64,000 bases of DNA from Flavobacterium sp. MK4S-17 (lineage in GTDB: Bacteria; Bacteroidota; Bacteroidia; Flavobacteriales; Flavobacteriaceae), in assembly GCF_009848495.1 (NCBI RefSeq), contig NZ_WWEP01000027.1, forward strand, positions 1 through 64,000. The letters are read 5' to 3'. Below, in pieces: positions 1 through 8,269 of the stretch. A program made the translations under genes and the position numbers. How positions within the stretch are numbered: position 1 is the stretch's first letter; every line of letters begins with the position of its first letter. The notes below the pieces were generated by a model that did no database searches, had not been told where the DNA came from, and worked only from the letters and a program-made list of their open reading frames with translations.

Positions 1-62
1 CAACGAGGGCAGACTGTAAATCTGTTGGGAAACCTTCGCAGGTTCGAATCCTGCTCTCCCCA
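1..62 (+). tRNA. tRNA-Tyr (GTA), 3' part
   Basis: The window opens inside a tRNA. The anticodon loop CTGTAAA gives anticodon GTA (Tyr). A long variable arm follows, as expected for a class II bacterial tRNA-Tyr, then the T arm GCAGG-TTCGAAT-CCTGC (40-54), the acceptor strand TCTCCCC (55-61) and discriminator A at 62. No CCA is encoded. The 5' half lies outside the window. The 3' end is the integration target of the island that follows. Confidence 0.93.
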
Positions 63-63
63 C
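41..63 (+). repeat. attL (23-bp direct repeat, inside tRNA-Tyr 3' end)
   Basis: These bases form the T arm and acceptor strand of tRNA-Tyr plus one base. They match 33,130-33,152 except for one G/A difference in the T loop. This is the usual layout when a tyrosine recombinase inserts DNA into a tRNA 3' end: the intact tRNA is rebuilt at the integrase side and a partial copy stays at the far side. Confidence 0.88.
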
Positions 64-131
64 GAAAAGGGTTAAAATACGGAAAATCAAGCTTTTCCAT
101 ATTTTACAAAAACCCGCATAAAAACGTGTAA

Positions 132-165
132 AACCTGCAAAATCAACGATTTGCAGGTTTTTTTA
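132..165 (+). terminator. Terminator after tRNA-Tyr (island-encoded)
   Basis: A 9-bp stem ACCTGCAAA / TTTGCAGGT with an 8-base loop is followed by a run of T. It lies inside the island, so the island supplies a new terminator for the tRNA, whose original one seems to be that at 33,153-33,186. Confidence 0.75.
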
Positions 166-210
166 TTTTCCTGCACTTCATCAGATTTTATAAAAAGGCA
201 CAAAAGTTTT

Positions 211-254
211 GTGGCAAAATCGTGGCACATTTGACCTTGAAAAAAATGTGCCAC
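211..254. repeat. Putative integrase arm-type sites, left end
   Basis: GTGGCA occurs twice in direct order in GTGGCAAAATCGTGGCA (211-227), and an inverted copy TGTGCCAC follows at 247-254. The same 17-mer stands at 33,061-33,077, near the other island end. Repeated short sites inside both ends of such elements are typical arm sites for integrase or excisionase binding. That role is inferred. Confidence 0.5.
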
Positions 255-355
255 AGAATTGCATTTAAATCGCTGTATATCAACAAGTAAAGCAGTTTAA
301 CGACTTGATTTTAAGACGCTGTATTTCTACATTTATTAATCTAAAAAGTTGAATT

Positions 356-1666
356 ATGTTAGAGAACAGTTTTGGGCTGTCTTTCTTTTTGAAAACGCCC
401 CGTAATGCAAGTAATCTGAGGAATATCTACTTAAGAATTACAGTAGATGGTATTCCTAAGGAAACATCAATTAAAAGGAAATGGGAAGCGAGCCGGTGGG
501 ACCAGAAGGCTGAACGGGCAATTGGTAACAAAGAGGATGCCAGAGCCCTGAACTTTTTCCTTGACTCACTGCTGATGAAAGTGAATGAATGTAAGACTGA
601 GCTGCTATATAGCAGGAAGCCGGTCACTTCGGAGAAAATTATGGATTATATCCTTGGTAGGCTTACTCCGCGTGTTAAGGTCCTCGAAGAGTTCGAATCT
701 CATAACCGGGAAATGGCTGCACTGATAGGCAAAGGCTACGCAGAAGGCACCCTGGACCGTTTCTCCATCACAATCAATCACCTTAGGGAATTCCTCCGCA
801 TCAAGTTTAATAAGGTAGATATGGAGTTCGCCGATCTTGACCTTGCTTTTATCAAAGACTTCGAATTCTATCTCAGGACGGTGAGGAACTGCAGCAATAA
901 TACCACGCTAAAGTATATTGCGAACTTCAAGAAGATCGTGTTGCGCGCAATAGATAAAGAAATAATACTAAAAGACCCTTTTAAAAACTTTAAAGGCCGT
1001 AAGACTAAAGTAATCAAGAAGCCGCTTTCCAGCCAGGAACTGTACGCGTTGGAGAACCATTACTTCACGACGGACAGGTTAGCCGTGGTCCGTGATGTTT
1101 TCGTATTCCAATGCTATACGGGTTTGGCCTATATTGACGCCTATCAACTAAAGAAGACAGAGATCAAGAAAGGTATTGACGGTAAGTTATGGATAATTTC
1201 TGCGAGGCAAAAGACAGGCTCCGAGACCAACGTTCCCCTCCTGCCGCAGGCGCTTAAAATTATTGATAAGTATAAGGATCATCCCCTGTGCGTTCAGCGT
1301 GGGACAGTCTTGCCAGTATCATCGAACCAAAAGATGAACGAGTACCTTAAAGAGATAGCCAATCTCTGCGGATTTCCTTTCACTCTTAATACACACATGG
1401 CGCGCCGGACTTTTGGCAGTACCGTTACGCTGAACAATAATGTACCAATCCATGTGGTTAAAGAGATGCTGGGACATGCTTCAGTAAAGCAAACAGAAGC
1501 CTATGCAATTACAGAACAGGCTTCCATTGGAAGGGAAATGACCCTGCTTGATAAGCGTATTAATAAGAAAGCGAATAAGATGTCGCAGGCAGATATTGCT
1601 ATACTAGGCAAACTCGAAAAAGAGATACGGCTAATTAAGGAAAAGTATAATATTAAAACATTGTAA
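356..1666 (+). CDS. Site-specific tyrosine recombinase (integrase), IntDOT-like
   Basis: 436 aa. Layout is that of Bacteroidota integrases: arm-binding domain (about 8-95), SAM-like core-binding domain (about 105-205) and catalytic domain (about 220-395). The H-x-x-R box is HMAR (H347, R350), the second histidine is in MLGHAS (H374) and the nucleophile is Y383 in TEAYA. The first catalytic arginine is not in its usual place: the motif reads CYTGLAYID, with Ala after TGL. The well-studied IntDOT also lacks this arginine. A lysine-rich tail of about 50 residues follows the tyrosine. It sits next to attL and very likely inserts and excises the island. A damaged copy of its C-terminal part lies at 16,018-16,311. 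Confidence 0.93.
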   Translation: MLENSFGLSFFLKTPRNASNLRNIYLRITVDGIPKETSIKRKWEASRWDQKAERAIGNKEDARALNFFLDSLLMKVNECKTELLYSRKPVTSEKIMDYILGRLTPRVKVLEEFESHNREMAALIGKGYAEGTLDRFSITINHLREFLRIKFNKVDMEFADLDLAFIKDFEFYLRTVRNCSNNTTLKYIANFKKIVLRAIDKEIILKDPFKNFKGRKTKVIKKPLSSQELYALENHYFTTDRLAVVRDVFVFQCYTGLAYIDAYQLKKTEIKKGIDGKLWIISARQKTGSETNVPLLPQALKIIDKYKDHPLCVQRGTVLPVSSNQKMNEYLKEIANLCGFPFTLNTHMARRTFGSTVTLNNNVPIHVVKEMLGHASVKQTEAYAITEQASIGREMTLLDKRINKKANKMSQADIAILGKLEKEIRLIKEKYNIKTL

Positions 1667-1741
1667 TTCAGTAACTCCGGCAACAGAAACAACATTAAAC
1701 TTTTTTTAAAAAAAAATACAAAATTAATTGACTTAAGTAAC

Positions 1742-1765
1742 TTATATTGTAATATTGCAATATAA
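1742..1765. promoter_or_regulatory. ArsR-type operator before arsR
   Basis: A perfect inverted repeat TTATATTG-N8-CAATATAA lies 9 bp before the arsR start. Its right part includes the palindrome ATATTGCAATAT (1752-1763). AT-rich palindromes of this kind at the start of ArsR-led operons are the usual autorepressor sites; binding is inferred from position and symmetry. Confidence 0.7.
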
Positions 1766-1774
1766 TAATAAAAT

Positions 1775-2107
1775 ATGGGAGCAACTAAAACCGATCATTT
1801 TACGGATAATCAAAATGAACTGGCTGTCTTAGCCAAAGCTTTGGGACATCCTGCACGCATAGCCATCATAGAATACCTTATGCAGGTTGATACCTGCATT
1901 TGCGGTGACATCGTAAATGAAATGCCTTTAGCTCAGCCCACTGTTTCACAGCACTTGAAAGAACTTAAGAATGCAGGGCTTATAAAAGGGAATATCGAAG
2001 GCACGGCTATTTGCTATTGCATTAATGAGGCAGGATTTGAAAAAATTAAAGGGTTCTTTCAACATATCACCGAGTATGCAGAAAAGAAAAAAGCAAGCTG
2101 CTGCTAA
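1775..2107 (+). CDS. arsR: ArsR family arsenite-responsive repressor
   Basis: 110 aa winged-helix ArsR/SmtB protein. The segment VDTCICGDIV (about 36-45) carries the cysteine pair expected of an As(III)/Sb(III)-sensing helix, and PTVSQHLKELKNAGLI is the DNA-recognition helix region. The last residues are KKKASCC, a terminal Cys pair also seen at the end of the next gene's product. First gene of a four-gene operon with reductase and ACR3 efflux pump; it most likely represses this operon from the palindrome just upstream and releases on arsenite binding. Confidence 0.92.
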   Translation: MGATKTDHFTDNQNELAVLAKALGHPARIAIIEYLMQVDTCICGDIVNEMPLAQPTVSQHLKELKNAGLIKGNIEGTAICYCINEAGFEKIKGFFQHITEYAEKKKASCC

Positions 2108-2124
2108 TACTAAATAATAATCTT

Positions 2125-2601
2125 ATGAAACTATCAGAAATTAAAACGTACTTAAGTTCGGTAGAGACATTATCCTTTCAGCTTCCTGATGGGTCATATG
2201 TCCCGGAAAACTTCCATGTTACAGAAGTGGGATTAATAACTAAAGATTTTATTGACTGCGGAGGCACGATCCGAAAGGAGACTGTTGTCAACTTTCAGCT
2301 ATGGGAAGATTCAAGTGATGAAGACCACAGGCTGAAACCGGAAAAGCTGTTGAAAATTATTGATTTATCCGAGAAGGTTTTAGGTATAGGCGATTATGAA
2401 ATTGAAGTTGAATACCAGGACAGGACTATAGGAAAATTTGGCCTTAGCTTTGACAGCAAAGGGTTTTTGCTGCTGAACAAGCAGACCACATGCCTTGCCT
2501 CAGACCAGTGCGGCGTTCCAATTGAAAAGAAAAAAGTTGCACTTTCAGAAATTGCTGCCGAAACTGCCAACAGCTGCACCCCCGGCGGAAGCTGCTGCTA
2601 A
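2125..2601 (+). CDS. DUF6428 family protein of the ars operon
   Basis: 158 aa, cytosolic, no signal peptide or membrane span. I recognise the family as DUF6428, often found between arsR and the arsenate reductase in Bacteroidota; its biochemical role is unknown to me. The body is acidic and contains one internal Cys (DCGG). The tail is cysteine-rich: TTCLASDQCG, then NSCTPGGSCC at the very end, matching the SCC end of ArsR before it. The gaps to arsR (17 bp) and to the reductase (24 bp) point to one transcript. An arsenite carrier or buffer role is only a guess from the cysteines and context. Confidence 0.8.
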   Translation: MKLSEIKTYLSSVETLSFQLPDGSYVPENFHVTEVGLITKDFIDCGGTIRKETVVNFQLWEDSSDEDHRLKPEKLLKIIDLSEKVLGIGDYEIEVEYQDRTIGKFGLSFDSKGFLLLNKQTTCLASDQCGVPIEKKKVALSEIAAETANSCTPGGSCC

Positions 2602-2625
2602 CCATAACCAATATCACATAATATC

Positions 2626-3240
2626 ATGCTTTATCCGGAAATAACAAGTATAACGAGAAGCTTCAGTTCTGATAATATTTCAGAACAACGTAAAGAGGTG
2701 CTTAAGCCTTTAATTGACTTTATACAGGCCAAAGCCATAAATCAGGAGGAGATTAGGCTTAACCTGATTTGCACGCACAACTCACGCAGGAGCCACCTTG
2801 CACAGATCTGGGCACAGGCAGCAGCTGCACACTTCCACATTCCAAGGGTCTATTGTTACTCGGGCGGAACAGAGGCAACGGCCATGTTTCCGGTTGTTGC
2901 TGATACCTTGAGGACGTCAGGTTTCAAGATTCAGACACTCTCTACCGGAAGTAACCCTGTATATGCAGTAAAATATTCAGAAAACCAGCACCCCGTAATC
3001 GCTTTTTCTAAAACATATTATAATGATTTTAATCCTGAAGGTGGCTTTGCAGCCATAATGACCTGTTCGCAGGCAGATGGCGGATGCCCTTTTATATCGG
3101 GTGCTGAAAAGCGGATAGCTATTACTTATGAAGACCCGAAAGAATTTGATAATACACCGCAGCAAGCCGAACAGTACCATGAGCGCAGCCGCCAGATTGC
3201 TGAGGAAATGTTTTTTGTGTTTTCCCAAATTAAAAAATAA
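2626..3240 (+). CDS. Arsenate reductase-like low-molecular-weight protein tyrosine phosphatase
   Basis: 204 aa. The P-loop CTHNSRRS (about 50-57) is the C-x5-R signature of LMW-PTP-fold enzymes, in the HNSRRS form common to arsenate reductases of this fold. A later [11 protein letters not shown] and [13 protein letters not shown] segment contains further Cys and the acidic region expected near the active site. It should reduce arsenate to arsenite for export by ACR3, whose gene starts 2 bp after its stop. The protein is longer than the classic 130-140-residue thioredoxin-linked ArsC and belongs to the larger Bacteroidota type. Which electron donor it uses cannot be told. Confidence 0.85.
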   Translation: MLYPEITSITRSFSSDNISEQRKEVLKPLIDFIQAKAINQEEIRLNLICTHNSRRSHLAQIWAQAAAAHFHIPRVYCYSGGTEATAMFPVVADTLRTSGFKIQTLSTGSNPVYAVKYSENQHPVIAFSKTYYNDFNPEGGFAAIMTCSQADGGCPFISGAEKRIAITYEDPKEFDNTPQQAEQYHERSRQIAEEMFFVFSQIKK

Positions 3241-3242
3241 GT

Positions 3243-4313
3243 ATGTCTGCAAACAATTGCGCCCCTGCCGCCGATAGAAAAAAACTTGGTTTCTTAGATC
3301 GTTACCTCACTTTGTGGATTTTCCTTGCAATGGCTATAGGTGTAGCACTTGGCTACCTGCTACCGTCAAGCAGTGACTTTTTCAACTCCTTTTCGAACGG
3401 GACTACCAATATCCCCCTCGCCATAGGATTGATCCTGATGATGTACCCGCCCTTAGCAAAGGTCAATTATAGCAAAATGCGTGAGGTCTTTTCAAATACT
3501 AAAGTTTTGGGCGCCTCCCTGCTGCTAAATTGGATTATTGGGCCGATCCTTATGTTTGCCCTAGCTCTATTATTCCTCAAAGGTTATCCCGAATACATGA
3601 TTGGAGTTATCCTCATCGGCTTGGCACGTTGTATCGCAATGGTAGTAGTATGGAATGACCTTGCTGATGGTAACCGTGAATATGCTGCGGGACTTATTGC
3701 ACTCAATAGTATCTTCCAGGTATTCCTATATAGCGTGTATGCTTATATCTTTATAACAGTACTTCCCCCTTATTTCGGCTATGACGGCTTTGCAGTAGAA
3801 ATCAGTATTGGACAAATCGCCGAAAGTGTTGGTATTTACCTAGGCATACCCTTTGCCCTCGGTATCGTAAGCCGATATGCTCTAATCAAACTTAAGGGTC
3901 TTGAATGGTTCCAGACGAAATACATACCATTTATTTCACCAATTACCCTCATAGCTCTACTGTTTACGATAGTAATAATGTTTAGCCTTAAAGGTGAGCT
4001 TATTGTGCAGATACCTATGGATGTTGTCAGGATTGCAATACCCTTGGTAATCTACTTTACGATTATGTTTGTGATAAGCTTTTTCACAGGACGCTTCTTT
4101 GGTGCCGACTATTCAAAAAGCACTTCAATAGCTTTTACTGCTACAGGAAATAATTTTGAACTTGCTATTGCGGTCGCCATAGGTGTGTTTGGTATAAATA
4201 GCGGGCAAGCATTTGCAGGGGTTATAGGCCCGTTAGTAGAAGTCCCGGCTCTAATCGCTTTAGTTAACCTCGCATTCTGGTTCAGGAAGAAATACTTTTT
4301 AGAAAAACATTAA
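3243..4313 (+). CDS. acr3: Arsenite efflux transporter, ACR3 family
   Basis: 356 aa integral membrane protein with about ten hydrophobic segments. The conserved segment around [18 protein letters not shown] (about 121-138) includes the Cys essential in ACR3 proteins, and [17 protein letters not shown] (about 300-316) is the second conserved core of this bile-acid/arsenite symporter superfamily. It exports arsenite across the inner membrane. Last gene of the ars operon, nearly touching the reductase gene. A gap of about 250 bp follows, with no gene seen. Confidence 0.95.
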   Translation: MSANNCAPAADRKKLGFLDRYLTLWIFLAMAIGVALGYLLPSSSDFFNSFSNGTTNIPLAIGLILMMYPPLAKVNYSKMREVFSNTKVLGASLLLNWIIGPILMFALALLFLKGYPEYMIGVILIGLARCIAMVVVWNDLADGNREYAAGLIALNSIFQVFLYSVYAYIFITVLPPYFGYDGFAVEISIGQIAESVGIYLGIPFALGIVSRYALIKLKGLEWFQTKYIPFISPITLIALLFTIVIMFSLKGELIVQIPMDVVRIAIPLVIYFTIMFVISFFTGRFFGADYSKSTSIAFTATGNNFELAIAVAIGVFGINSGQAFAGVIGPLVEVPALIALVNLAFWFRKKYFLEKH

Positions 4314-4571
4314 AAGTATGTTTTTAGAGAGGACATAATTGAACACATGAATCTGCATGTTACAGATCCTTAGTTTAATGCACCACGATTTTGTAACAAT
4401 TTACCTGGATAAATTCTTGATTTATTGACATCATTACGCGAAGCTTAGACTAATATTACTTTCCAACAGACCTATTCGTCCCTTATGAAAAAAATAGTCT
4501 TCACTGCCCTTTTATGCATAAAATTTTCTGAAAAGGATGACATAAGAAAATGAGATCAGTTTCTTACATGG

Positions 4572-4937
4572 TCATAGACTTGACTCTACACGTTTTAAAA
4601 TGAGCGACCGTAAGCGTTCCTCATGCTCATCTCCCCAATTCCCGATGGCTGAAATTACAGGAATTAATGTTTTTCCAAAATCTGTGAGGCTATATTCCAC
4701 TTTAGGAGGCACAACGGGGTAAATAATCTTTGACACAAGTTCATGTTCCTCCAATTCTTTCAGCTGGATATTTAAAACCCTGCGTGAAGCATCCGGTATC
4801 TTACGCTGCAGTTCGCTTGGGCGCTTGTGTCCCTGGTCAATAAACCAAAGCAGGCGTATCTTCCATTATCCATACAGCACTTCACCTATAAGGTCAAGGC
4901 CGCAATTCAGGTTTGGCAATGTTTTTCTTTCATACAT
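4572..4937 (-). pseudogene. HxlR family regulator, broken by a stop codon (copy 1)
   Basis: Aligned with the intact copy at 16,457-16,813, this gene starts with the same MYERK... at 4937 but has GGA-TAA where the other has GGC-AAA, so the reading stops in the conserved GKWK motif of the winged helix. An ATG further down opens only a 60-residue C-terminal part (4572-4754), which lacks most of the DNA-binding domain. The rest of the frame is intact and very similar, so the damage is recent. The C-terminus differs by a few residues (KRVESSL against KRLE). Its divergent partner SDR may now be unregulated or controlled by copy 2. Confidence 0.88.
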
Positions 4938-4970
4938 GTTACAAAATTAAGCTATATACCAATACACGCA

Positions 4971-5026
4971 ATAGGGGAAAAATTTATCCCTATCTGAATC
5001 GTAACTCCTTACTTGTGAGGATGTAA
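4971..5026. promoter_or_regulatory. Divergent control region with palindromes (copy 1)
   Basis: The HxlR/SDR intergenic region holds ATAGGG-N11-CCCTAT (4971-4993) and TTACTTGTGAGGATGTAA (5009-5026, TTAC-N10-GTAA). Both are identical in the second cassette, although flanking bases have drifted. Such symmetry in the gap of a divergent HxlR pair suggests the operator. Confidence 0.55.
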
Positions 5027-5071
5027 CGTACTGCCGAGATTTGTACAAAGAAATTTAAAATATATCACAAC

Positions 5072-5854
5072 ATGGATTATCAAAACGAATTATCTGGAAA
5101 GATTGCATTAGTAACAGGCGGTACAAAAGGCGCAGGAAGGGCTATGGCCGAAAGGCTGCTGCAAGCCGGCGCAACGGTAATAATCACTGCCAGGAATGCT
5201 CCTGAAAAAGACAACGGCAAACTGCATTTTATCGCGGCCGACCTAAGTACTGCGGAAGGATCGCAAAAAGTGGTTAGCGAAGTATTGTCAACATATGGCA
5301 GGCTCGACATTCTTGTAAACAATCTCGGCTCATCATCTACACCTGCCGGTGGCTTTAGTGTATTGAGTGACGAAGACTGGATATCTACAATACATGCGAA
5401 CCTGTTAGCACCTGTAAGACTTGACAAGGGGTTTCTACCACAAATGATTGAGCGTAAAGATGGCGTTATCATTCACATCGCATCCATCCAGGGGAAACTG
5501 CCATTATATGAGTCAACGCTGCCATACGCTGCCGCCAAAGCAGGCCTGCGCAACTACAGCAAGAGCTTATCAAATGAAGTTACACCAAAAGGTGTGCGCG
5601 TGCTGACAGTCTCGCCGGGATGGATCAACACATCAGCATCAGAAGCGTGGCTAGGCGAGCTTGCCCGAAATGCCAATAGTACAGTGGAAGAGGCGCAGCA
5701 AAGCGTAATGGATGCATTGGGAGGAATACCGTATGGTAGGCCTGCGAAATCCGAAGAAGTAGCTGAATTAGTTGGTTTTCTTGTTTCACCGAGAGCCAAC
5801 TATTTAACCGGAACCGAATTTGTAATTGACGGTGGAACCGTGCGCACTGTTTAA
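5072..5854 (+). CDS. SDR family oxidoreductase (cassette copy 1)
   Basis: 260 aa classical short-chain dehydrogenase. The nucleotide-binding motif is TGGTKGAG (about 15-22), followed by NNLG and IHIASIQG, and the catalytic YAAAK lies near residue 155. The C-terminus GTEFVIDGGTVRTV is typical of the family. The substrate is unknown. It diverges from an HxlR regulator and is followed 18 bp later by a SnoaL-like gene, a layout often seen in HxlR-controlled reductases that answer electrophile or quinone stress. A close paralogue lies at 16,948-17,730. Confidence 0.9.
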   Translation: MDYQNELSGKIALVTGGTKGAGRAMAERLLQAGATVIITARNAPEKDNGKLHFIAADLSTAEGSQKVVSEVLSTYGRLDILVNNLGSSSTPAGGFSVLSDEDWISTIHANLLAPVRLDKGFLPQMIERKDGVIIHIASIQGKLPLYESTLPYAAAKAGLRNYSKSLSNEVTPKGVRVLTVSPGWINTSASEAWLGELARNANSTVEEAQQSVMDALGGIPYGRPAKSEEVAELVGFLVSPRANYLTGTEFVIDGGTVRTV

Positions 5855-5872
5855 TAACCTAAAAAAAATAAC

Positions 5873-6196
5873 ATGAACTTACCAAAAGTAATAGCAGATT
5901 TGGTGGCAGCGCAAAATAACTTTGACAGCGCCGCCTACGTAAAGTGTTTTTCAGATAATGCCGTGGTTAAAGATGAAGGCAGAACCCACAACGGAAAAGA
6001 AGAAATTGAGGCCTGGATTGCCGACTCTAACGAGCGATACCGTGCTACAATCAAACCTGCCGGTTATGAAGAACACGAAACGGAAAGCATCCTGAAAGCG
6101 GAAACATCATGGAACTTTCCGGGCAGCCCGATTGTGTTGAACTATCACCTGGTGATAACTGACGGATTGATACAATCATTAAAATTTACAGTGTAA
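5873..6196 (+). CDS. SnoaL-like / nuclear transport factor 2-fold protein (copy 1)
   Basis: 107 aa, single-domain cone-shaped NTF2-like fold judged from the pattern FDSAAYVKCFSDNAVVKDEGRTHNGKEEIEAWI, which is the usual start of SnoaL_2 proteins. No signal peptide. Such proteins act as small isomerases, cyclases or binding proteins; the ligand here is unknown. It is cotranscribed with the SDR before it and has a paralogue at 17,751-18,074. A hairpin at 6200-6224 follows and probably ends the transcript. Confidence 0.85.
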   Translation: MNLPKVIADLVAAQNNFDSAAYVKCFSDNAVVKDEGRTHNGKEEIEAWIADSNERYRATIKPAGYEEHETESILKAETSWNFPGSPIVLNYHLVITDGLIQSLKFTV

Positions 6197-6199
6197 ACG

Positions 6200-6224
6200 G
6201 GAAATGGCTATTTTAGCCATTTCC
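6200..6224 (+). terminator. Hairpin after SnoaL copy 1
   Basis: An 11-bp perfect stem GGAAATGGCTA / TAGCCATTTCC with a 3-base loop starts 3 bp after the stop codon. The T run behind it is weak (TTGTTTATTA), so it is a probable but not ideal terminator. Confidence 0.55.
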
Positions 6225-6267
6225 TTGTTTATTACAAATTTGATCAACCCTTAAACACCTACATAAA

Positions 6268-6816
6268 ATGTCGTACTGTACAGCCATCCCGAATATGCCG
6301 CCCGAGAGGCAGGCACTACATAAAAACTATCATGATAACCATTACGGTTTTCCCATTCATGATGATAACGAATTATTTGGCCGGTTAATATTAGAAATCA
6401 ACCAAGCCGGATTAAGCTGGGAAACAATCCTGAAAAAGGAAGCGTCTTTCCGAAATGCGTATGACAATTTCAATATAAAAAAAATAGCCGCCTATACCGA
6501 ACTAGACCGTGAGCGGCTTTTGGCTGATGCAGGTATCATCCGAAACAGACTAAAGGTTAATGCCGCCATAGAAAATGCAAAAACAATCATTGGCTTGCAA
6601 AAGGAATTCGGATCGTTTGAAAAATGGCTGGAGCACCATCACCCCAAAACAAAGGAAGAATGGGTTAAGCTGTTTAAAAAGATATTCCGCTTTACAGGTG
6701 GCGAAATTGTAAATGAGTTTTTAATGAGTATTGGCTATTTGCATGGCGCGCATGCGGAAAGTTGTGCGATACATAAAGAAATCGTGAAGCAGAACCCTAT
6801 GTGGGTAAAGCTCTGA
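6268..6816 (+). CDS. tag: DNA-3-methyladenine glycosylase I
   Basis: 182 aa, the normal length of Tag. Zinc-snap ligands expected in Tag are present: Cys4 near the start, a His in NYHDNHYG, and His and Cys in GAHAESC near the end. The central NQAGLSWETILKK is the conserved catalytic-pocket segment with the Glu that recognises the methylated base. It removes N3-methyladenine from alkylated DNA (base excision repair, cytoplasm). It is a lone gene in the island, preceded by a hairpin, and fits the stress-protection theme of the neighbours. Confidence 0.92.
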   Translation: MSYCTAIPNMPPERQALHKNYHDNHYGFPIHDDNELFGRLILEINQAGLSWETILKKEASFRNAYDNFNIKKIAAYTELDRERLLADAGIIRNRLKVNAAIENAKTIIGLQKEFGSFEKWLEHHHPKTKEEWVKLFKKIFRFTGGEIVNEFLMSIGYLHGAHAESCAIHKEIVKQNPMWVKL

Positions 6817-6859
6817 TGTAGACACCTGTATAGGTACGCTACAGAACTGGTACGTCAGA

Positions 6860-7150
6860 CTATCGATATCGCAATTTGGTCAGGCTTTCAAGCAGCTCCT
6901 TCTTTTTATAAAATATCCTGTTGCCCATTCCATAGGATATTACTTTATTTGATTTCGTCCAATTCCACAAGGTAGTTAGGCTTACCTTTAGTAATTCACT
7001 AGCCTCTGCCCTGCTCAAAAGTACATCAGAGTCATCCTTCTGCACCTTTAACTCTGATAAGAAGGAATTAAGTTCTTCCCTGACAGCCTGCCTAATCATT
7101 TCCTGCAAGTCTTCCGGTGATATTTCATGAAGAAGGATTGTTTGGCCCAT
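6860..7150 (-). CDS. Helix-turn-helix (excisionase/MerR-like) small protein
   Basis: About 96 aa from ATG at 7150; an earlier ATG at 7171 would overlap the neighbouring gene's end. The C-terminal half, LSRAEASELLKVSLTTLWNWTKSNKVISYGMGNRIFYKKKELLESL, is an HTH_17-type domain as found in excisionases and small DNA-binding proteins of Bacteroidota mobile elements. The N-terminal half is a predicted amphipathic helix. It could serve as the island's recombination directionality factor, although it lies 5 kb from the integrase. Start and role are uncertain. Confidence 0.7.
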   Translation of the reverse strand: MGQTILLHEISPEDLQEMIRQAVREELNSFLSELKVQKDDSDVLLSRAEASELLKVSLTTLWNWTKSNKVISYGMGNRIFYKKKELLESLTKLRYR

Positions 7151-7161
7151 AATGCTAAAGT

Positions 7162-8184
7162 TTAACGCCACCCCAACGCTGGAGCGATGTAATTCATAAT
7201 TGCAGATAGTATATGAACATTATAATCAACCCCGAGAGTGTTGGGTATAGTCAACAACAATGTATCCGCCTCCTGAATGGCTTCATCCCGGGAAAGTTCT
7301 TCAATAAGCTTATCAGGTTCTGCGGCATAACTCTTCCCGAATATCGCACGCTTATCGCTTTCAATATAGCCAAAGCTGTCACTACCTTTTCCCTGTTGTC
7401 CAAAATAGTACCTATCTTGTTCATTGACAATTGCAAAAATCGAGCGGCTTACTGAAACTCGCGGCTCGCGCTGGTGGCCAGCTTTCCTCCAGGCATCTTT
7501 GTACATCCTAATCTGCTCAGCCTGCTGTATATGGAACGGCTTGCCGTTTTCATCAAATTTTAGCGTAGAGCTTTGCAGGTACATTGCATTTTCAGCTGCC
7601 CATACTGCTGTAGTATTAGATGCAGCTCCCCACCAGATTCTTTCCCTTAATCCTTCAGAATGCGGCTCTAAGCGTAATAATCCCGGCGGATTGGGGAACA
7701 TTGGGTTTGGGTTCGGCTGGGCGAATCCGCGACCCTCAAGCCTTTCTAAAAACTCCAATGCCTTTTTGCGTCCCATGTCTGCATCGTTTTCCTCGTCCGC
7801 AGGTTCATACCCGAAGTACCGCCAACCGTCTATTACCTGTTCCGGCGATCCCCTGCTTATGCCCAGCTGCAAACGGCCTTTTGAAATTAAGTCAGCAGCA
7901 CCGGCATCCTCTACCATATACAACGGGTTTTCATAACGCATATCAATTACGCCTGTCCCAATTTCTATTTTGCTTGTCTTAGCGCCTATTGCTGCCAGCA
8001 AAGGGAAAGGCGATGCCAGCTGCCGCGCAAAATGATGTACGCGGAAATAGGCACCATCTAAACCAATTTCTTCAGCAGCCACAGCCAGGTCGATCGACTG
8101 AAGTAACGTGTCGCCTGCTGTACGGGTTTGGTAGGAAGGATGATCAGACCAGTGCCCAAAAGATAAAAACCCTATTTTTTTCAT
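7162..8184 (-). CDS. LLM class flavin-dependent oxidoreductase
   Basis: 340 aa, bacterial luciferase-like (LLM) family. Recognisable parts: N-terminal KKIGFLSFGHW, the strand with IEIGTGVIDMRYENPLYMVEDAGAADLISKGRLQLGISRGSP (flavin-binding barrel core), and WWGAASNTTAVWAAENAM. It should use FMN supplied by a reductase to oxidise an unknown substrate. No signal peptide. An AraC regulator gene with the same orientation lies just upstream (8270-9202) and may control it. Confidence 0.88.
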   Translation of the reverse strand: MKKIGFLSFGHWSDHPSYQTRTAGDTLLQSIDLAVAAEEIGLDGAYFRVHHFARQLASPFPLLAAIGAKTSKIEIGTGVIDMRYENPLYMVEDAGAADLISKGRLQLGISRGSPEQVIDGWRYFGYEPADEENDADMGRKKALEFLERLEGRGFAQPNPNPMFPNPPGLLRLEPHSEGLRERIWWGAASNTTAVWAAENAMYLQSSTLKFDENGKPFHIQQAEQIRMYKDAWRKAGHQREPRVSVSRSIFAIVNEQDRYYFGQQGKGSDSFGYIESDKRAIFGKSYAAEPDKLIEELSRDEAIQEADTLLLTIPNTLGVDYNVHILSAIMNYIAPALGWR

Positions 8185-8269
8185 AGCTCATTTCTATTCT
8201 CCCAAATTTAGGCATAATTCTTCTTCATTTAAAAGTATTCGCTTCCTGTTATGAGTAATTAAATACAGA

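Noticed and set aside
7424..7982. Plus-strand frames across the LLM gene
   Set aside because: They are shadows of the well-supported minus-strand LLM oxidoreductase and have no recognisable domain.
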